A DNA stretch of 35,450 nt. Origin: Kocuria sp. Its GTDB lineage: Bacteria > Actinomycetota > Actinomycetes > Actinomycetales > Micrococcaceae. The DNA is taken from contig JAPSHS010000010.1 in NCBI GenBank assembly GCA_031179495.1, forward strand, positions 1-35,450. Direction: 5' to 3'. The notes beneath the pieces are model-generated. The model was not told the origin of the DNA and made no database searches. It saw only the letters and a program-made list of their open reading frames with translations. This document shows, piece by piece, positions 31,066 through 35,450 of the stretch. Each line of letters begins with the position of its first letter. Within the stretch, counting starts at the first letter, position 1. The position numbers were made by a program, and so were the translations under genes.

Positions 31066-32547
31066 GTGGGGGAAGAGGTCCGGGCCCGCAGCTACACGCG
31101 CGAGGAGCGCCAGCGCTACCGGGAGAAGGTGCGCCAGGACCTCGACGTCTTCGAGCTCATGCTCCGCCGCAGCTCCTTCGGGTCCGACCGGCCCATGACC
31201 GGGCTGGAGATCGAGCTGAACCTCGTCGACGAGCACTTCGAACCGGCCTTCTCCAACGCGGAGGTGCTCGCGGCGATCGCCGATCCCGGCTACCAGACCG
31301 AGCTCGCCCGCTACAACATCGAGCTCAACGTGCCACCGCGGCCGCTGCCCGGACGGGCCGCGCTGGAGCTCGAGGAGGAGCTGCGGGACTCGCTCAACGC
31401 GGCGGACGCCCGGGCCCGCGAGGCGGGCTCGCGGATCATCGCCATCGGGATCCTCCCGACGATCATGCCCGAGCACTACCAGCGGGAGTGGATCAGCGAC
31501 AACAACCGCTACACCGCGCTCAACGACTCGATCTTCGTGGCCCGCGGCGAGGACATCCGCCTGGACCTCCGGGGCCCGGGCGGGGAGCGGGTCGAGACCT
31601 GGTGCGACTCGATCGCCCCGGAGTCGGCCTGCACGAGCGTCCAGCTGCACCTGCAGGTGGCCCCGTCCGAGTTCGCGGGCCACTGGAACGCCGCCCAGGC
31701 GCTGTCCGCCCCGCAGGTCGCGCTCGCCGCGAACAGCCCGTTCTTCTTCGGCCGGCGGCTGCACGCCGAGACCCGGATCGCGCTGTTCCGGCAGGCCACG
31801 GACACCCGGCCGGTCGAGCTGAAGAACCAGGGCGTGCGGCCGCGGGTGTTCTTCGGCGAGCGCTGGATCACCTCGATCTTCGACCTGTTCGAGGAGAACG
31901 TCCGCTACTTCCCGGCGCTGCTGGCCGAGTGCTCCGACGAGGACCCCGCGGCCGAGCTCGCGGCGGGACGGGCGCCGCGCCTGGCCGAGCTGCGGCTGCA
32001 CAACGGGACGGTCTACCGGTGGAACCGCCCGATCTACGACGTCGTCGGCGGGGTCCCGCACCTGCGGGTCGAGAACCGCGTGCTGCCCGCCGGGCCCACG
32101 ATCGCCGACGTGCTGGCCAACGCCGCCTTCTACTACGGCGCGGTCCGCGTCCTGGCCCGGCAGGAGCGCCCGGTGTGGACGCGGATGAGCTTCGCGGCGT
32201 GCGCCGAGAACTTCTCCCGGGCGGCGCGGGACGGGATGGACGCCCGCCTGTACTGGCCGGGGTTCGGGGAGCTGAGCGTGGACGAGCTCGTGCTGCGCCA
32301 CCTGCTGCCCCTGGCGCACCAGGGCCTGGAGGAGTGGGGCGTGGCCCCGGAGGTCCGGGAGCGCTACCTGGGCATCGTCGAGGCCCGCGCCGTCGCGGGG
32401 GTCAACGGCGCCACGTGGCAGACGAACGCGGTCCGGCGGCTCGAGGAGCGGGGCGCGGACCGGCGCACCGCGCTGCGGGCCATGCTGGCCCACTACGCGG
32501 AGCACATGGCGGCGAACGCGCCCGTGCACACCTGGCCGCTGCCCTGA
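31066..32547 (+). CDS. Glutamate--cysteine ligase-type (GCS2) carboxylate-amine ligase
   Basis: ATP-dependent ligase of the glutamate--cysteine ligase 2 superfamily, 493 residues. The opening metal and glutamate motif is MTGLEIELNLVD (44-55). ESACTSVQLHLQV, ANSPFFFGRRLHAETRIALFRQ and RVENRVLPAGPTIADVLANAAFYYG are typical family blocks. A long helical C-terminal domain follows (about 390-493). The GTG at 31066 has GGGAGG five bases upstream. Actinobacteria of this group normally use mycothiol, not glutathione, so its real substrate is uncertain; ergothioneine-type gamma-glutamylcysteine synthesis is an alternative, but no egt genes are near. It is divergent from the acyl-CoA ligase. Confidence 0.85.
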   Translation: MGEEVRARSYTREERQRYREKVRQDLDVFELMLRRSSFGSDRPMTGLEIELNLVDEHFEPAFSNAEVLAAIADPGYQTELARYNIELNVPPRPLPGRAALELEEELRDSLNAADARAREAGSRIIAIGILPTIMPEHYQREWISDNNRYTALNDSIFVARGEDIRLDLRGPGGERVETWCDSIAPESACTSVQLHLQVAPSEFAGHWNAAQALSAPQVALAANSPFFFGRRLHAETRIALFRQATDTRPVELKNQGVRPRVFFGERWITSIFDLFEENVRYFPALLAECSDEDPAAELAAGRAPRLAELRLHNGTVYRWNRPIYDVVGGVPHLRVENRVLPAGPTIADVLANAAFYYGAVRVLARQERPVWTRMSFAACAENFSRAARDGMDARLYWPGFGELSVDELVLRHLLPLAHQGLEEWGVAPEVRERYLGIVEARAVAGVNGATWQTNAVRRLEERGADRRTALRAMLAHYAEHMAANAPVHTWPLP

Positions 32548-32569
32548 GCCCGGCCGGGACGGGCGGCTC
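32546..32569. terminator. Shared hairpin between convergent genes
   Basis: GAGCC (32546-32550) and GGCTC (32565-32569) pair in the 22-bp gap between the GCS2-type gene and the glycosyltransferase gene, with further GC pairing inside. It may serve both strands as a terminator. Confidence 0.4.
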
Positions 32570-33685
32570 TCAGCGGCGGGCGGAGCGCCGCTCGTGCACG
32601 TCCCGGGCGACCCCGAGCAGCTCGCGCGCGGAGTCGGCCCAGGACCAGGCCCTCGCCCGGTCGAGGCCGGCCAGCACCTGGGCCCGGGCCCGGGCCGGGT
32701 CCTCCAGGGCCCGGACGGCCGCGGCGAAGCCGGCATCGTCGTCGGGGGCGGCGTAGGCGGCGGCCTCCCCGGCGACCTCCCGGAAGATCGGCAGGTCGCT
32801 GCACACGACCGGCGTCCCGGCCGCGAGGGCCTCCACGACGGGCAGCCCGTAGCCCTCGGCCCGCGACGCCGTCAGCAGCGCCGCGGCCCGTCCGAGCAGG
32901 GCCGTGTACTCGGCCTCGTCGACGCCGTCGTGGAAGACGACCCGCGCCCCGGCCGGGACGAGGGCCTCCAGCTCGGCGCGGCGGGCCGGGGAGATCCGTG
33001 AGAGCAGGTGCAGCTCGTGCCCGGGCAGCCGTCCCGCCGCGCGCACCAGGGTCTCCACGTTCTTGTAGGGCAGGAAGGAGCCCATGTAGAGCAGCACCGG
33101 CCGCCGCAGCGGCAGCCGCTCCAGGGCCGCCGCGGGCTCCAGCACGGAGCCGGGCTGCGGGGCGTTGGGCACCACGTGCACGGGCCGGCGGGTGAGCCGG
33201 TGGGCGGCGATGAGCTCACGGGTGGTGCGGGAGACGGTCACCACCGCGTCGGCGCGGTCCAGCAGCAGCCGCTGCGGCCACCACGCCCGGTGGTAGAGCC
33301 GCCAGCCGGCGCGCACCGCCGCGGGCAGGTCCCCGGGCGGGGTGGGGTGGTCGTAGTAGATGAGGTCGTGCAGGGTCAGGATCAGCCCGTGGCGCCGGCC
33401 GGCCGAGCCCATGGTCTGCATGGGGGAGAACACGACGTCGGGCGCGTACCGACCGACCACCAGGGCCGTGGCCGCCTCGGCCGCCGACACGGGGGAGGGC
33501 CCCGTCAGGTGGGGGACCGGCGGGAGCATCCCCAGCTGCCGCGGATCGCTCACCAGCATCGCCAGGTCCAGGTCGGGGACGTCCGCCGCCAGCCCGGCCA
33601 TCGCCTCGATCAGCCCCGCCCCGTAGCGGCTGATCCCGTCGTGGCGGCCGATCCGGGTGTACCGGGCGTCCATGAGCAGCCTCAC
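32570..33685 (-). CDS. Glycosyltransferase family 4 (GT4)
   Basis: A 371-residue GT-B fold glycosyltransferase, probably retaining and using a nucleotide sugar in the cytoplasm. The N-terminal half has RIGRHDGISRYGAGLIEAM, which resembles the acceptor-side loop of GT4 enzymes, and TLHDLIYYDHP. The C-terminal half has LLYMGSFLPYKNVETLVRA and the EX7E element E277-E285 in SRAEGYGLPVVEALAAGTPVV. There is no signal peptide or membrane helix. The GTG at 33685 overlaps the upstream hydrolase stop (GTGA), so the two are co-translated. Acceptor and sugar cannot be told; a cell-surface glycan or glycolipid role is plausible. Confidence 0.85.
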   Translation of the reverse strand: MRLLMDARYTRIGRHDGISRYGAGLIEAMAGLAADVPDLDLAMLVSDPRQLGMLPPVPHLTGPSPVSAAEAATALVVGRYAPDVVFSPMQTMGSAGRRHGLILTLHDLIYYDHPTPPGDLPAAVRAGWRLYHRAWWPQRLLLDRADAVVTVSRTTRELIAAHRLTRRPVHVVPNAPQPGSVLEPAAALERLPLRRPVLLYMGSFLPYKNVETLVRAAGRLPGHELHLLSRISPARRAELEALVPAGARVVFHDGVDEAEYTALLGRAAALLTASRAEGYGLPVVEALAAGTPVVCSDLPIFREVAGEAAAYAAPDDDAGFAAAVRALEDPARARAQVLAGLDRARAWSWADSARELLGVARDVHERRSARR

Positions 33686-34746
33686 CGGCGCCGCCCCCGC
33701 CGCACGATGCGCTGCAGCCCGGTGAACTGGGTGGTGTTGGGGGAGGCCAGGTCCGCCGCGGGCAGCTGTTCGTGCAGCTCCACCGGCTCCGGGGCGGGGG
33801 AGGTCAGGAACTCGTGCACCAGCTCGGCCGTGCGCCCGGGCGCCTCGTAGTGGATCAGGTGGCCCACGCCCTCGAGCACCTCCAGACGGTGCCGGGGGAC
33901 CCAGGAGGCCATCCGCCGCTGCGCGGCCACGGAGCCCAGCGGGTCCTGCGCGCCCACGACCAGCAGGGTCGGCATGGTCAGCTGCATCGCGACCTCCGCG
34001 ACCGTGTGCGAGACCGACGACTCGTAGGCCTCCAGCAGCACGTCCCGGTCGGCGAACGACGAGAAGTAGGCCCGGTGCTGGTGGCGCACGTACCCGCGCA
34101 CCCGCGGGTCCTCCGAGGCGGTCAGCACGGACGACATCGCGTCCGTCACCAGCCAGCTCGACAGCAGCCGCCGCCCCAGCTGCTGCGGCAGCACCCGGCC
34201 CAGGCGGTAGTAGCCGGCCGTGAGCCGGCTCAGCAGGGCCTGCCCGCCCTCCAGGGCCGGCTCGCAGATCGGGTTGACCAGCACGAGCCGCTCCACCATC
34301 GACGGGTGCGCCGCGGCGAAGTGCGCGGCCACCACCGACCCGAAGGAGTGGCCCAGCACCACGATGCCGCGCCGGGCCCCGCCGTCGTGCACGGTGCCGT
34401 CGGTCAGGGCCTCGACGAAGCGGCGGAGGAACTCCGCGTACCCCGTGACGTCGTGGCGCCGGTCCGGGAAGCGCTCCGAGCGGCCGAAACCGGGCAGGTC
34501 GGGCACGACGACGTGGTAGCGCGAGCGCAGCCGGTCGGCGAGCAGCTGCAGCCCGTGGTGGTCCCCACGGAACCCGTGCACCAGCACGAGCAGCGGCTTC
34601 GGGGACCGGTCGACGTCGTAGAACCAGTAGCGCACCTTGTGCCCGTCCAGCACCAGGCTGCGCCGCTCGGCGTACGGGTTCTGCACCGCGCTGCCCGGCA
34701 CGGCCTCGTCCGGCCCCGCCTCCTGCGCGCCGGTCCCTGCCGCCAT
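33682..34746 (-). CDS. Alpha/beta hydrolase
   Basis: A 354-residue alpha/beta hydrolase fold enzyme of unknown substrate. The oxyanion loop is HGFRG (57-61), and the nucleophile elbow GHSFGS places the Ser at S134. The acid is in VGAQDPLGS, and the catalytic His is in GVGHLIHYEAP. A lid or cap insertion lies at about 160-250. I chose the ATG at 34746 because GGGAGGG lies about five bases upstream; an in-frame extension to 34887 would add Pro/Arg-rich sequence and overlap the leuS promoter region. The C-terminal 45 residues are Pro/Gln- then Arg-rich and may be disordered. It is coupled to the GT4 gene. Confidence 0.82.
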   Translation of the reverse strand: MAAGTGAQEAGPDEAVPGSAVQNPYAERRSLVLDGHKVRYWFYDVDRSPKPLLVLVHGFRGDHHGLQLLADRLRSRYHVVVPDLPGFGRSERFPDRRHDVTGYAEFLRRFVEALTDGTVHDGGARRGIVVLGHSFGSVVAAHFAAAHPSMVERLVLVNPICEPALEGGQALLSRLTAGYYRLGRVLPQQLGRRLLSSWLVTDAMSSVLTASEDPRVRGYVRHQHRAYFSSFADRDVLLEAYESSVSHTVAEVAMQLTMPTLLVVGAQDPLGSVAAQRRMASWVPRHRLEVLEGVGHLIHYEAPGRTAELVHEFLTSPAPEPVELHEQLPAADLASPNTTQFTGLQRIVRRGRRR

Positions 34747-34799
34747 GATGCCCTCCCTGCGGGGCCCGCGAGCGCCCGGTGCGTCCCGGCCCGCTGTCG

Positions 34800-34805
34800 A
34801 TGCTA
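34800..34805 (-). promoter_or_regulatory. Candidate -10 of the hydrolase-glycosyltransferase operon
   Basis: On the minus strand TAGCAT fits TANNNT and lies about 55 bp before the hydrolase ATG. The -35 region is not recognisable. It is divergent from the leuS promoter about 50 bp away. Confidence 0.4.
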
Positions 34806-34853
34806 GCGGCTGCGCCCGGGCGCTCGCGGGCGGGGCGCGGGGTGCCGCTGGGC

Positions 34854-34982
34854 TAGGATGGGACGGATTCCACCACCGTCGGCGCACTGCCGGGCCCCTG
34901 TGATGCCCGGGTGCCGCCCACGCGACCGCGCGCCGCCCGATCCGGAGGCCGGCGGCGGTCGACGACCGCGAAGGCGAGGACC
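34854..34982 (+). promoter_or_regulatory. leuS -10 element and structured leader
   Basis: TAGGAT (34854-34859) fits the actinobacterial -10, with a start near 34866 and a leader of about 117 nt. The leader can form two hairpins, CCGGGC/GCCCGG (34890-34895 and 34905-34910) and CGCCGCC/GGCGGCG (34931-34937 and 34951-34957). No T-box specifier or T-box sequence is recognised. AAGG (34971-34974) is the likely ribosome binding site. Confidence 0.5.
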
Positions 34983-35450
34983 GTGACCGAACAGCAGCAC
35001 ACGACCGAGAGCACCGGGTACGACTTCCGCGCCATCGAGGCGGCGTGGCCGTCGTTCTGGGCGGAGCAGAGGGTGTACGAGCCGCTCGACGACGGCTCCC
35101 GGGAGCGCCGATACGTCCTCGACATGTTCCCCTACCCCTCGGGCGACCTGCACATGGGCCACGCGGAGGCGTTCGCGATGGGCGACGTCGTGGCCCGGTA
35201 CTGGCGCCAGCGCGGCTACGACGTGCTGCACCCGATCGGCTGGGACTCCTTCGGGCTGCCCGCGGAGAACGCCGCGATCAAGCACGACGCCCACCCGGCG
35301 GAGTGGACCTACGCCAACATCGCGACGCAGAAGGCCTCGTTCCAGCGCTACGCCATCAGCGCGGACTGGACCCGGGAGATCCACACCTCCGACCCCGAGT
35401 ACTACCGGTGGACGCAGTGGCTGTTCCTGCAGTTCCACGCCAAGGGCCTG
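34983..35450 (+). CDS. leuS: Leucine--tRNA ligase, N-terminal part (3' end outside window)
   Basis: Class I aminoacyl-tRNA synthetase charging tRNA-Leu. The first 156 residues are visible. They include [16 protein letters not shown] with the HIGH motif in the form HMGH, the [20 protein letters not shown] block that defines LeuRS, and [18 protein letters not shown] with [16 protein letters not shown]. The GTG at 34983 gives an N-terminus [19 protein letters not shown] of normal length. The editing domain and KMSKS motif lie beyond the window. The gene runs to the last base without a stop. Confidence 0.96.
   Translation, partial: MTEQQHTTESTGYDFRAIEAAWPSFWAEQRVYEPLDDGSRERRYVLDMFPYPSGDLHMGHAEAFAMGDVVARYWRQRGYDVLHPIGWDSFGLPAENAAIKHDAHPAEWTYANIATQKASFQRYAISADWTREIHTSDPEYYRWTQWLFLQFHAKGL

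Noticed and set aside
34747-34887. N-terminal 47-residue extension of the alpha/beta hydrolase
   Set aside because: The extension is Pro/Arg/Ala-rich, overlaps the divergent promoter region, and the ATG at 34746 has a good ribosome binding site.
34866-34982. T-box riboswitch in the leuS leader
   Set aside because: No T-box consensus or leucine specifier loop is seen, and the leader is short for a T-box.

Overview
The window is chromosomal DNA of a very GC-rich actinobacterium. The best fit is the family Micrococcaceae, possibly a Kocuria-like genus. The family rests on gene order, the actinobacterial integration host factor MihF, frequent GTG starts and the near absence of A/T third codon positions. 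The genus is a guess. No rRNA, tRNA, CRISPR array, insertion sequence or prophage is visible. The content is almost entirely core metabolism and information processing, and the longest stretch without a gene is 269 bp.

Layout of the plus strand. (1) The 3' end of rpsD and a strong hairpin terminator (1-270). (2) A tightly overlapping run: two small membrane-associated proteins (DUF948 and DUF6167 types), alaS, ruvX, mltG, aroE, aroC, aroK, aroB, efp, nusB (384-10803). This couples alanyl-tRNA synthesis, RuvX, cell-wall MltG, four shikimate-pathway steps, EF-P and NusB. (3) A two-gene ABC transporter (10924-12658). (4) The pyrimidine operon pyrR-pyrB-pyrC-(PH-like membrane protein)-carA-carB-pyrF (12928-21953). 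It is preceded by a short leader whose hairpin matches a PyrR-binding site and traps the pyrR ribosome binding site. pyrD and pyrE are not here. (5) mihF, gmk, rpoZ, coaBC, metK and priA (22119-28326). The rpoZ product has an unusually long acidic tail, and PriA lacks recognisable helicase ATPase motifs.

The right side is more accessory. On the minus strand a probable acyl-CoA ligase and a thiolase-like protein overlap by 20 bp (28342-30928). They resemble the staphylococcal vraA-vraB and Bacillus yhfT-yhfS pairs. The thiolase keeps the nucleophilic Cys, Asn and His but has Ser where the second catalytic Cys is expected. Divergent from them is a GCS2-type carboxylate-amine ligase (31066-32547). 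A minus-strand alpha/beta hydrolase and GT4 glycosyltransferase pair follows (32570-34746). The window ends in the first part of leuS (34983 onward), whose leader could encode a short peptide overlapping the leuS start.

I do not see an obviously new multi-gene system. The points most worth a second look are the PyrR leader, the ligase/thiolase pair with its altered active site beside a carboxylate-amine ligase of unknown substrate, the acidic omega-subunit tail, the PH-like protein inside the pyrimidine operon, and several candidate leaderless or internal promoters.
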